DNA of 64,000 bases from Hemerocallis citrina (Eukaryota > Streptophyta > Magnoliopsida > Asparagales > Asphodelaceae), in the NCBI GenBank assembly GCA_017893485.1, contig CM030364.1:248671122-248735121 (forward strand). Reading direction: 5' to 3'. A program made the position numbers and the translations under genes. Below are positions 55,701 through 64,000 of the stretch, in pieces. Position 1 is the first letter of the stretch; each line of letters opens with the position of its first letter. Under the pieces are notes generated by a model, which saw only the letters and a list, made by a program, of their open reading frames with translations, did no database searches and was not told the DNA's origin.

Positions 55701-56004
55701 ATTGAATTAGAAGCACATGTTTATAAAATCATTAAACATCTCATGCTTGAATAGTCATCACATGTTCAACATTGCTTGAAATTTTTTTTAAAAAAAAAAA
55801 AAGTATGATTCACGTGCAAATCGATCTAGCGTTGCATAAATTAACAATGGTAAGAAACAGAGCTTAAAAGTGATCATTACCTATGATATATGGCATTGTC
55901 TTCCATCCTCTGGGTTTAACAGGAGGCTTCTGTTTTAATTGAATACTACGTTTATCTCCTTCTTCATCTATCTTCTCCAAATTCATCTCTCCTACACTTT
56001 CCAT
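49748..56004 (-). CDS. NPF (NRT1/PTR) family transporter, NPF2-like, 596 aa
   Basis: Four exons: 56004-55881, 55611-55394, 55269-54716 and 50642-49748 (124, 218, 554 and 895 nt; 596 aa). Exon phases match the paralogue at 21218-25065 exactly. Seen: GWKTMPYIIG, ExxEK as E44-T-F-E47-K48, [28 protein letters not shown] and ending WYRYK...EAPSK. It is a 12-helix proton-coupled transporter by family; the substrate is unknown. Intron 3 is 4073 bp because it contains a 3931-bp copia element plus its 5-bp TSD; without them it would be about 137 bp. The insertion point is 45 bp from the acceptor, and that remaining stretch has a poor pyrimidine tract, so splicing could be impaired. All coding exons are intact. 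Confidence 0.88.
50688..51155 (-). repeat. 3' LTR of the intronic copia
   Basis: 468 bp. TATA-like CTATAAATAG at 50910-50901 (minus strand). It is the LTR nearest to NPF exon 4. Confidence 0.9.
51150..54080 (-). CDS. Copia Gag-Pol, in-frame deletion of RT/RNase H, 976 aa
   Basis: ATG at 54080 (MESMGRVVGLG). The gag (UBN2 type) spans about residues 10-200; the zinc knuckle is CYRCGKLGHFKKDC; the protease has WIVDSGCSHHITGD; the integrase has an H-H-C-C finger (HARLGHINMTKL to CEGCQYGK), D..., RTDNGGEFMS and QQNGVAERKIRH. RT starts normally (WAYRIKRKADGSIDRFKARL, ARGFSQKYG) but jumps straight to DNQSAIKLANNPVFHARTKH, the end of RNase H, near 51390. The YVDD palm, roughly 350 residues with most of RNase H, is absent, yet the frame stays open to TAA. 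It cannot reverse-transcribe on its own; gag, protease and integrase look intact. Confidence 0.88.
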   Translation of the reverse strand: MESMGRVVGLGMEILNQSNYRLWKSCMESYLVSEDLWDVVGGSSTTPPRGDAATAEAIKEWTRKNAKAEFALKRSISSGVFEHVSRCTSASSIWKALDQLFNKKNEARLQLLENELANAKQGESSISEFFIKVKNLCSEINTLNPEESISEARMKRSIIRGLRPEYTPFVTSVQGWATQPSMEEFENLLASQESLAMQMAGVKVNDDSGSAFVARRQQSFRAKFKDSDTKNNDERERSSMGDKKRFKCYRCGKLGHFKKDCRVKLKETNMAESKGHTEDEAWEKCFTVEAASSGTTTTKNLENDWIVDSGCSHHITGDEKLFSSLQRHDGKEAIITADNLIHRVEKEGTVVIKGDDGSPITLKNVYHVPGVRKNLLSVVNAVDSGNYVLFGPSDVKFLKNIKELKADVVHTGARVKDLYVLSASNSYVEKMSTNDNVFIWHARLGHINMTKLKVMVNKDLVNGLPRLKIQDEGRLCEGCQYGKSHRLPFDNSTSRCSAPLERIHSDLMGPTRTPSYSGFRYMLLFVDDFSRYTWVHFVKEKSEAFSRFQEFKVTVEGELCRKIKTLRTDNGGEFMSKEFLSFCQEHGIKREFTCPYTPQQNGVAERKIRHLSETCRSWLHDKNLPKALWAEGMRCAAYVINRMPLSPNNMKSPYEMVHGKKPTVKHLRIFGSICYVHVFDSQRTKLEAKAKKCIFVGYDEQRKGWRCMDPETHRYVVSRDVVFDEVSSYYGQPQVLVEQEGGDSFKVDEPVPQMPSESGSLEKETQGERGSTNQEEDDDEDHGSMANQRPKRNIVKPARFRDERFVTTYSCYFAAPLDEEEPSSYDEAKGVQEWETAMEEEMNALIKNETWDLVPKTKDVQPVSCKWAYRIKRKADGSIDRFKARLVARGFSQKYGDNQSAIKLANNPVFHARTKHIELEHHFIREKVFDGTIEALEVRSNDNVADIFTKSLPKSKFELLRSKLGMVDKIKFKGEY
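54138..54150 (-). other. Copia primer-binding site
   Basis: TGGTATCAGAGCC on the minus strand directly after the 5' LTR. This is the usual initiator-tRNA-Met complement of plant copia elements. Confidence 0.85.
54151..54618 (-). repeat. 5' LTR of the intronic copia
   Basis: 468 bp, one mismatch to the 3' LTR. It lies 97 bp into intron 3 from the exon-3 donor (54715). Confidence 0.9.
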
Positions 56005-57251
56005 AATGTTATCTTTCTTTCCATCTCCCGTTCAACACTCAATTAAGAAAGAGGAGAGGAAGAAAGAAAGAGTAGAAAAACAGGAGAGAGAAAATTAATA
56101 ATTCAATTAAATTTCTAATTTTTTTGAAGAATATATTAGAAATTATAGTCAATCTGTATATGAATAAAAATAGGCAGTACTTCAGTTGATCTGTTAAATT
56201 GTGTGTGGACTTGGCTGCTATGGAAAAAAAAAAAAAAGAGTTCCCTATTATCAGGGATTTCCTCCATCTTCCTCTGCATTTATACATATAGTTATGTTTT
56301 GAGATAAATTTTTGCACTTTATAAATTCATATAGGCTAGTTACAAATTATTAGTTAATTACATTAATACGGTCTTGAAACTGTATTGTATTACAGACTTA
56401 TGTGATTTGTCTAAATTTTATATTAGTATAGATATATGAAGGTAGGAAAACAGTACAAATTTGGACTAATGTTATGAAATATCACATATCTTTTCAACCC
56501 TATATGGTGAGTCACAACCTCCCCACATTTCATTAAAAAGTTGTTAACGGAACAGTAGATCATGAAGATACTCTTGAATGGACATAATTTGTTAGGTTTC
56601 TGATAGGAACTTATTTTATGTTAGGTTGCTAAATTAGGATTAGGAATAGTACATGATGAAGTTCGAGCAAAAAATATTGATTCATTTATCGTTATCGAAG
56701 GGAAGAATTTAGAATTAGTAACAATTAATAAGTCAGACAAACTTTGTAAGTATATCCTCAATACAGAAATTGAGGATAAAATTTGAATGAGTTTGAAATA
56801 TTAAAAAAAAAATTATAGTAAAATTTGTCAATTTCTTTTTTATATATACTCAAATTCAAATGAAAAAGTACATAAAATGATGTTCATCCGTCCCAGGAAA
56901 CTTATTCTTAAGCAAGTAGTTTACTTAGTATCTCAAAAAGAAACGGTACAATTGCCACTTTCTTAGGGAGAATTGGATAAGAAGGTACAATAGCCATTCC
57001 TTTTTTTAGAAGAAAGGGTACTTATAAATCTCCTCGTTTAATGGATGACTTGTTATGTGTTTGTTAGTTTTGGAACTACTGATGGAAGAGCACACACTTG
57101 TGCTAATAAAAGTCTATAAATGTTGGTCAAAAACTGTCTTTGGTAAATTTGGCAAAACAAAAAAAATTAGTATGTAATTCATATTAATATATTAATTATT
57201 TGTTTCACCTTGTGTTAAAATTTTTGAGTAATGAAATGAATGCAATTTGAC
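56005..57251. other. Upstream region of the second NPF gene
   Basis: AT-rich intergenic DNA. It presumably contains the promoter, but no motif stands out enough to call. No other gene seen. Confidence 0.4.
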
Positions 57252-57410
57252 TGTTAGATATTATATTATATAAGATATTGGTTTAGTTTCATATTTGCTA
57301 TGTATCAGTTTAGTCTTCCATTCTCTCCTATATTGGAGTCAATTGTATTCAGTTTATTCAATCAATAAAGAATTATTCTCATCCAATAATCTTAACATGG
57401 TATCAGAGCC
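57252..57410 (+). repeat. TRIM-sized LTR plus primer-binding site
   Basis: A 146-bp LTR-like block (57252-57397, TGTTAGATATTATATT...ATCTTAACA) is followed at once by TGGTATCAGAGCC (57398-57410). LTRs of 100-250 bp with this primer site are typical of TRIM elements. No partner LTR is seen in the window, so only the 5' end of the element is supported. Confidence 0.65.
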
Positions 57411-57711
57411 TATCGTCCTATAAGGCCTATACTAATTTGATCTTCGTCGTCGAGGTGGGGTGGTTCTCGTCTTCGTCAGAATCACTCCACATCCCGACAT
57501 TCCTCTCCCGATCTTGATCAAAACCCTAATCTCCCCAAAACCCTAAATCTCCAAAACTCTAGCCGTCATTCCTTTTTCCTTTCCCAATCAAATACCAAAA
57601 CCCTAATCTCCTTCTCCCTCAGTCAAAATCCCCATTCATTCACTGTCTGTTACTCTCCTTTTATCTTCCTCTTAATTTCTTGATTCCATCTTCTTTTACT
57701 TTTCTTCAACA

Positions 57712-57939
57712 ATGGCGAGGTCCTGTGTGTTTTTGGTGCTTGCGGTTGTGGCCGTCTGTTTCTTGGCGAGCGATGCCCGCGAAATCCGGAGCAAGTTCAT
57801 GGTGCAAGACCGCGTATTCTGCGACACGTGTCAGGCTAGCTTCGAGACCCCCATCACCACCTACATCTCCGGTGCAAAGGTTAGGGTTGAATGCAGATCA
57901 AGGGCCACAGGCACTGAGACCTGCAAGTTAGATGTTTAG
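57712..57939 (+). CDS. Truncated pollen Ole e 1-like secreted protein, 75 aa
   Basis: A signal peptide (about residues 1-22, MARSCVFLVLAVVAVCFLAS) precedes FMVQDRVFCDTCQASFETPI and GAKVRVECRSRATGTETCK, the N-terminal hallmark of the Pollen_Ole_e_1 family, including the paired cysteines FCDTC. Family members are usually about 150-170 aa; this one stops at 57939 after CKLDV, so the C-terminal half and its cysteines are missing. A pyrimidine-rich leader (57411-57711) runs from a TRIM-like primer site to the ATG, so the gene piece may have been taken up by the retroelement. It is either a pseudogene fragment or a short expressed protein. Confidence 0.7.
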   Translation: MARSCVFLVLAVVAVCFLASDAREIRSKFMVQDRVFCDTCQASFETPITTYISGAKVRVECRSRATGTETCKLDV

Positions 57940-58291
57940 GAACAATTCCAGAGAATTGTTTCTTCTAAAATTTCCTAGGTCTTTCACCATACCTATAGTT
58001 TTGGATAAATTCCTAATCTTTAGTTCAGTTAATCAATAATTAGTGCTCCAATTCAATCAACGTACAAATGTATCAGAATCATTAATATTGAAGATCTTTC
58101 TTTCTTCTCTTGGAATTTGTTGCCGTCATAGGCCACTTTTTAAAAATATTTACAATTATAGGTCAGTTTTGAAATTATTAGCACCCGTGGGCTACTTTGT
58201 ACCACGTCAGCGGCAGTCACTATTCTCATTAGCGATCTTTTCATTTTGAAAATTGCTAATGGAAATAGTAGTCTATATTTTAAAATATTTT

Positions 58292-59560
58292 GAATTTTTT
58301 GTTTGTTGTCCCTATTCCCGCTAACGACTTTAGTATATATGGTCGCTAATGGGATTAGCGACCTCAAATGAATGTATTGAGACACTTTAGTGATTTCTAG
58401 AGAGCTTTTGCTCTCTTAGAAGAAAAAAAATAAATAAATCTAAGGTCGTTATTGGGAATAGAGACCTTAGTATACTTTGGTCGTTATTCGCAATAATTAC
58501 CTCAGTAAGAAACTCAATCTCATTGTTTTTTGTAACTTTTGCAAAATAGTCACACAACTAAGGCCTCAATTCGGAATAACGACCTTACTACAATAAAGAC
58601 CTCTATTCCCAATAGCGACATTTTGTACAACTAAGAGCATCTGTAGTCGTTTTTGCCAAATTTTGCATTTGGCTTATAGCAAATAGCCAAGAGAGGTTTC
58701 TCTGTAGTCGTTTTAGCCAAAATTTTGCTTTTTGTTAATTTATTTGGACTGACGACAAATTTTGTATCGTCCTAATAATTATTTCGCAACAAATTTCTCA
58801 AACGGTGAATTATACACCGTCCTTGAATTTGAAAATGAAAAAAAAAATAAAAAAAAAGGTAAAACGGACAATGGAATCTCGTTTGTCGTAATTATTATAA
58901 TTATTAAATGTTTATAAAAACAGATGGGAAATAATATCCTGTCTGTTCATTTTTTTATATAAAAATAATGGCTTGGACGTTAGATTATACATCGTCCGGC
59001 CCTTTTTTTTGGAATTGTAACGGACAGAATATTATCCACCGTCCCGTATTTTTTTTTAAAAAAATTCAGATGATGTATAAAGTCCCGTCCCGTTAAATTC
59101 ATTTTTACTAATTTAAGCGACGGTGTATAATTTACCGTCCATTTAATTTTTAATTAAAAAAATTAACAGGCGGTAAATTATACATCGTCTGATCTTCAAA
59201 CGATAAATAATGTATCATCGGGCTATATTTTCCATTCAGCCAAATCGACTGCCAGATATGGCTTACTACTGTTCACAAAAATGCAAAAAATGGCTAAATA
59301 GCCAACGACTGCAGGACGTCCCAAGCCATTTTTTTTGCAAAATTTGGCTAAATAGCCAACGACTACAGATGCTCTAAGGTCGCTATTCCGAATAGAGACC
59401 TCAATTTCAAAAATAAATTGATTGTTATTTTTTCAGAGAGCAAAAGCTCTCTAGATTTTGCTAAATATTAGAATACAGTTCATTAAAGGTTGTTAATCTA
59501 TTAGCGACCTCATATATATTATGGTCTCTAGTGGGAATAGTGACAACAAACAAAAAATTC
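58292..59560. mobile_element. Foldback element with GGTCGCTA palindromic modules
   Basis: The left end gaattttttgtttgttgtcc reappears inverted at the right end (59541-59560). Homology of the arms continues inward: ctagagagcttttgctctct at about 58397-58418 and inverted at about 59438-59457. Modules such as GGTCGCTAATGGGATTAGCG (58331) and ggtcgttattgggaatagag (58444) are near-palindromes. No TSD found; another module at 58229 suggests the left arm may extend further. Split by the Harbinger-like MITE at 58635-59374. 57940-58291 holds no gene. Confidence 0.6.
58635..59374. mobile_element. PIF/Harbinger (Tourist-like) MITE nested in the foldback
   Basis: Perfect 15-bp terminal inverted repeats GAGCATCTGTAGTCG, with TSD TAA (58632-58634 and 59375-59377). 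Subterminal TTTGGCTAAATAGCCAA-type sequence is on both sides. The interior is about nine short palindrome-like modules (for example cggtgaattatacaccgtcc at 58804 and ggcggtaaattatacatcgt at 59169). Same architecture as 47372-48302 but a different core sequence. Confidence 0.8.
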
Positions 59561-59749
59561 TAAGGTTGCGTTTTGTTTGTTGTTTTGAAAACAGTTTTCT
59601 GAAAACAGTTTTCTAAAAATGAGAGTGTAAAAGCTGTTTGGTAATAATTTTTTATAAAAAAAGTTTTTTGAAAATGTGAGTATTATGTATGTATAGGTTT
59701 GGTTGTATGTATATACTGTATACATTATATATACTCTGATACATACATG

Positions 59750-60830
<1,081 letters not shown>

Positions 60831-60831
60831 A

Positions 60832-60930
60832 AGGGAAAGCTTTGGTTGTGCACTCCTCCAGTGCACGCACTGGGCCTTCAGGCGTTCATATACTCGATCC
60901 GAACCGTTCACATTGATCTACACATCTAAA
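60832..60930. repeat. Partial tandem duplicate of a foldback MITE end
   Basis: AGGGAAAGCTTTGGTTGTGC and what follows matches the left arm of 60999-61364, and the AT-rich flank before it is also repeated: a tandem duplication of about 167 bp covering the flank and the MITE end. Confidence 0.75.
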
Positions 60931-60998
60931 TTAATAATAATAGAATATTATAATAGTATATATAAAATAGTATATATGAAATAATAATATATATTATA

Positions 60999-61364
60999 AG
61001 GGAAAGCTTCGGTTGTGCACTCCTCCAGTGCACACCTCTAGTGCACTTCGGGCGTTCATATACTCGATCCGAACTGTTCACATTGATCTACATATCTAAA
61101 TTAGTCTAAATATGTAAAATCAAATCATTTGAAATTCATTTGCCCATCCATCATGTGGCTATAAAAAACAATGTTTTTCAGCCATACAATTTTGTAACAC
61201 TTCAATGGATGGGTAAATAAATTTCAAATGATTTGATTTTATATATTTGGACTAATTTAGATGTGTAGATCAATGTGAACAGTTTGGATCGAGTATATGA
61301 ACGCCCGAAGGCCCAGTGCACACGCCGTGTGCACTGGAGGTAGTGCACAACCGAAGCTTTCCCT
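60999..61364. mobile_element. Foldback MITE with long inverted repeats
   Basis: AGGGAAAGCTTCGGTTGTGC at the left is mirrored at the right end; the arms pair for about 140 bp around a short centre near 61180. An 8-bp direct repeat ATATTATA flanks it, but the region is so AT-rich that this is weak. No coding sequence. Superfamily undetermined (hAT or Mutator-like). Confidence 0.75.
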
Positions 61365-61365
61365 A

Positions 61366-61366
61366 T

Positions 61367-61451
<85 letters not shown>

Positions 61452-61461
61452 TATATGTAAC

Positions 61462-61496
<35 letters not shown>

Positions 61497-61515
61497 TAAT
61501 AATAATAATAATATA
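61366..61515. repeat. (TA)n and (AAT)n microsatellites
   Basis: A TA run at about 61375-61420, then AAT runs to 61515, directly before the copia LTR. Confidence 0.85.
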
Positions 61516-61520
61516 TAAAT

Positions 61521-61799
61521 TGTTATTCAAATTGAGAGATAGACACACAGAATAATGAACGTGAAAGAATACACAAAGATTTACGTGGTTCACCAACGTT
61601 ATGTTGGCTACCTCCACAGGCAAAAGAAGATCAGATTTTATAAGGAGGCAGATGTTCAGATTACATTAGGGTTTAACAGAAGAGACTGTATATATAGTGC
61701 TCTAACCTACCCTAACGGGCCTGGGCCCCAAGACATAAGTCTTGGCCCAATTAGGAAATACCCTAATTTAGATTCAAGGCATTACGACAAATCTCCACC
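61521..61799 (-). repeat. 3' LTR of the right-edge copia
   Basis: Starts (minus strand) TGTCGTAATGCCTTGAATC, ends ...TTTGAATAACA. A TATA-like tatatatag lies near 61690-61698. The outer border is placed at TG in a plus-strand AT tract and is approximate. Confidence 0.65.
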
Positions 61800-61895
61800 T
61801 TGACTTGAATCCTCCAGACAAACATAACAGACGCACTATGACAGTGCCAGATGAATAGACTCCTCCCTTTGCCTCAGAGTTGCCCCACAGGGCAG

Positions 61896-64000
61896 CTAAT
61901 GATCTCTGATGTTAAGCAAGTCCAAACAGTGTTGGAACTTGCTATACGAAACAGGCTTGGTAAACATATCAGCAGGATTATCAGCAGTGCCTACCTTCTT
62001 CACCTTGATCCTCTTCTCACTTCTCAAGAAATGATACCTCACATCTATATGTTTGGTTCTCTCATGATGAACCTGATCCTTGGCTAAGCAGATTGCACTC
62101 ATACTGTCACAATATACTATAGCCTGATCATGATGTAGTCCAAGATCACTAACCAGACCTTTCAGCCAGATTCCCTCCTTAGCAGCTTCTGTTAGTGCCA
62201 TATACTCTGCTTCCGAAGTAGACAAAGTCACCGTAGTCTGTAGAGTAGCCTTCCCACTAACAACAGAACCACCCAGGGTAAAAACATAAACAGTCATAGA
62301 TCTCCTAGTGTCAGTATCTCCAGCATAGTCAGAATCAGAATAGCCTGTAACCAAGCACTGTGTATCAGTTCCATAAATGAGTTCGACATCAGACGTACCT
62401 CTAAGGTATCGAAATATCCTCTTTACTGCCTTCCAATGTTCTCTTCCAGGTTGACCCATGAACCTGCTCACGACACTAACTGCATGAGCTAGATCTGGTC
62501 TTGTGCAAACCATAGCATACATCAAACTTCCTATAGCGCTGGCATAAGGGACTCGTGACATATACTCCTTCTCCTCTTCAGACTGAGGATCAACCATGGT
62601 AGTGAGATGTATATTGGTAGCACTCGGGGTGTCAATAGGCTTAGATGAAGACATACCAAACCTGGCCAACACCTTCTGAATATAGCATTTCTGTGATAAG
62701 AAAAGCTTCTTCTGACCTCTGTCTCTAAGGATCTCCATTCCTAGTATCTTTCGAGCAGCACCCAAATCCTTCATTTCAAACTCCGCACTGAGAAAACCCT
62801 TCAGCTTCTGTATGTCAGACTTTTTTCTTGCAGCTATCAGCATGTCATCTACATATAGCACCAGATAGATGAAGGATTTATCCTTCAGCTTGTTGTATTA
62901 GACACAACAGTCATATGAGCTTCTAGTATAGCCCAAATCCATTATATAGCTGTCAAACCTCTTATACTACTGTCTTGGAGACTGCTTAAGTCCATATAAA
63001 GACCTCTTCAACTTGCAAACATGGTTCTCCTTTCCAGGTACTTGGAAACCATCTGGCTGAGTCATGTATATCTTTTCCTCCAACTCTCCATGCAGAAAAG
63101 CTGTCTTCACATCAAGTTGTTCAAGCTCCAAATCCTGATGTGTAACTATAGCTAGCAGCACTCTAATGGAAGTGTGCCTGAACACTGGTGAGAAAATCTC
63201 ATTATAATCCACTCCCTCTTTCTGATTGAAACCTCTAGCAACAACTCTAGCCTTATACTTGACTCCCTCTGCAGGTGATATCCCTTCCTTCATCTTGAAG
63301 ACCCACTTGCAAGTAATAATCTTTCTCCCTGGAGGTGGTATGACTAAATCCCATGTCTGATTCTTATGAAGGGACTCCATCTCATCTCCCATAGCAGCTA
63401 GCCATTTCTCAGAATCAGTACCTGATACAGCTTCTTTGTATGTAGATGGTTCATGAGTATCCATCTCTTCATCAACCTGTAGTGCATAACCCACCATGTC
63501 CTCAAAACCATACCTCTGTGGTGGTCCAACTCCAACCCTTCTTGGTCGATCTTGAGCTATACTACGATGTGTAGATTCAGATGGTTGAGTATTTGATGAT
63601 ATAGATTCTAGTAACTCAGTTTCTGCCTGTAACTCTTGATCCACTTCATGTTCCTTCAAATCATTCTTATTCTGAATGACCTGAAGCTCCACCTGTTTAT
63701 CAATACTGCCAGTTTCTGTTTCAGATGTGGACTTCACGATGGAACTAAGCATAGAGTTTTCATCAAAGACTACATTCCTGCTCAGAATAACCTTTTTCTC
63801 TGACGGAGACCAGATCCTAAAACCTTTAACTCCATCTCCATAGCCCACAAATACTCCCTTCTTGGCTCGTGGCTCTAGCTTACCCTCATTCACATGATAG
63901 TAAGTCGTGCACCCAAAGGCTTTCAGATTTGAGTAATCAGCAACCTTTCCCGACCACATCTCTGTAGGTGTCTTGCATTGTATGCCTGTGTGTGGTCCAC
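61896..64000 (-). pseudogene. Copia integrase end, RT and RNase H, with two stops
   Basis: From the right edge: integrase C-terminus (KTPTEMWSGK, GCTTYYHVNEGKLEPRAKKG), then RT (WLAAMGDEMESLHKNQTWDL, KARVVARGFNQKEGVDYNEI, LKRSLYGLKQSPRQ), then TAG at 62967-62969 where the family has Trp, and TAA at 62898-62900, then LYVDDM (about 62855), [20 protein letters not shown], RNase H ([46 protein letters not shown]) to the stop at 61896. Apart from the two stops the frame is continuous, so the copy died recently. Confidence 0.88.

Larger units (their letters stand above)
61521..64000 (-). mobile_element. Ty1/copia element, minus strand, runs off right edge
   Basis: The 3' LTR is 61521-61799 (minus strand TGTCGTAATGCC...GAATAACA, 279 bp) with a polypurine tract aaggtggagatt beside it (61800-61811). 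The pol region follows to the window end. Integrase core, gag and the 5' LTR lie outside. Two stop codons in RT show this copy is inactive. Confidence 0.85.

Overview
This window is nuclear DNA of a flowering plant, most likely a eudicot; the species cannot be told from the sequence. The evidence is spliced plant genes of the NPF nitrate/peptide transporter family, plant-type Ty3/Gypsy (Tat lineage), Ty1/copia, LINE, CACTA, hAT and Harbinger-like elements, and AT-rich intergenic DNA. No rRNA, tRNA, CRISPR or prokaryotic gene organisation was seen.

Only two loci look like ordinary host genes: two paralogous NPF transporters on the minus strand, 21218-25065 (577 aa) and 49748-56004 (596 aa). 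They share a four-exon plan with an identical 218-nt exon 2, so they look like a tandem pair pushed about 25 kb apart by insertions. The downstream copy carries a young 3.9-kb copia element in intron 3, 45 bp from the acceptor. A third, short host-like ORF (57712-57939) is a truncated pollen Ole e 1-type secreted protein fused behind a TRIM-sized LTR and primer-binding site.

Layout: 1-659, LTR and primer site of a minus-strand Gypsy running off the left edge; 793-2301, hAT deletion derivative; 2416-7058, decayed copia; 7203-10663, CACTA element that captured spliced pieces of RPL11 and itself contains a hAT-type MITE; 10940-11131, small hAT MITE; about 11290-20517, pol-less minus-strand Gypsy whose gag is split by a 3.58-kb solo LTR (15537-19115); 21218-25065, NPF gene with a LINE fragment in intron 2; 25344-25564, tiny truncated LINE; 25769-40375, complete 14.6-kb Gypsy element with a 1902-codon gag-pol frame, tandem arrays and an antisense spliced gene; 40504-44378, non-autonomous CACTA; 44610-46891, 5'-truncated LINE; 47372-48302 and 48376-48562, Harbinger-like and hAT MITEs; 49748-56004, second NPF gene with its copia; 57252-57939, TRIM-like LTR plus Ole e 1 fragment; 58292-59560, foldback element with a nested Harbinger-like MITE; 59750-61515, microsatellites and a foldback MITE; 61521-64000, minus-strand copia running off the right edge.

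Most insertions are supported by target-site duplications (TSDs) and matching ends read directly. The features most worth a second look are the antisense gene of the intact Gypsy element, bracketed by two arrays of the same 70-bp unit; the recurrence of about 20-bp palindromic modules in three unrelated DNA-element families; and the nearly new copia element with 5'-TA...CA-3' ends that has lost its reverse transcriptase core in frame.
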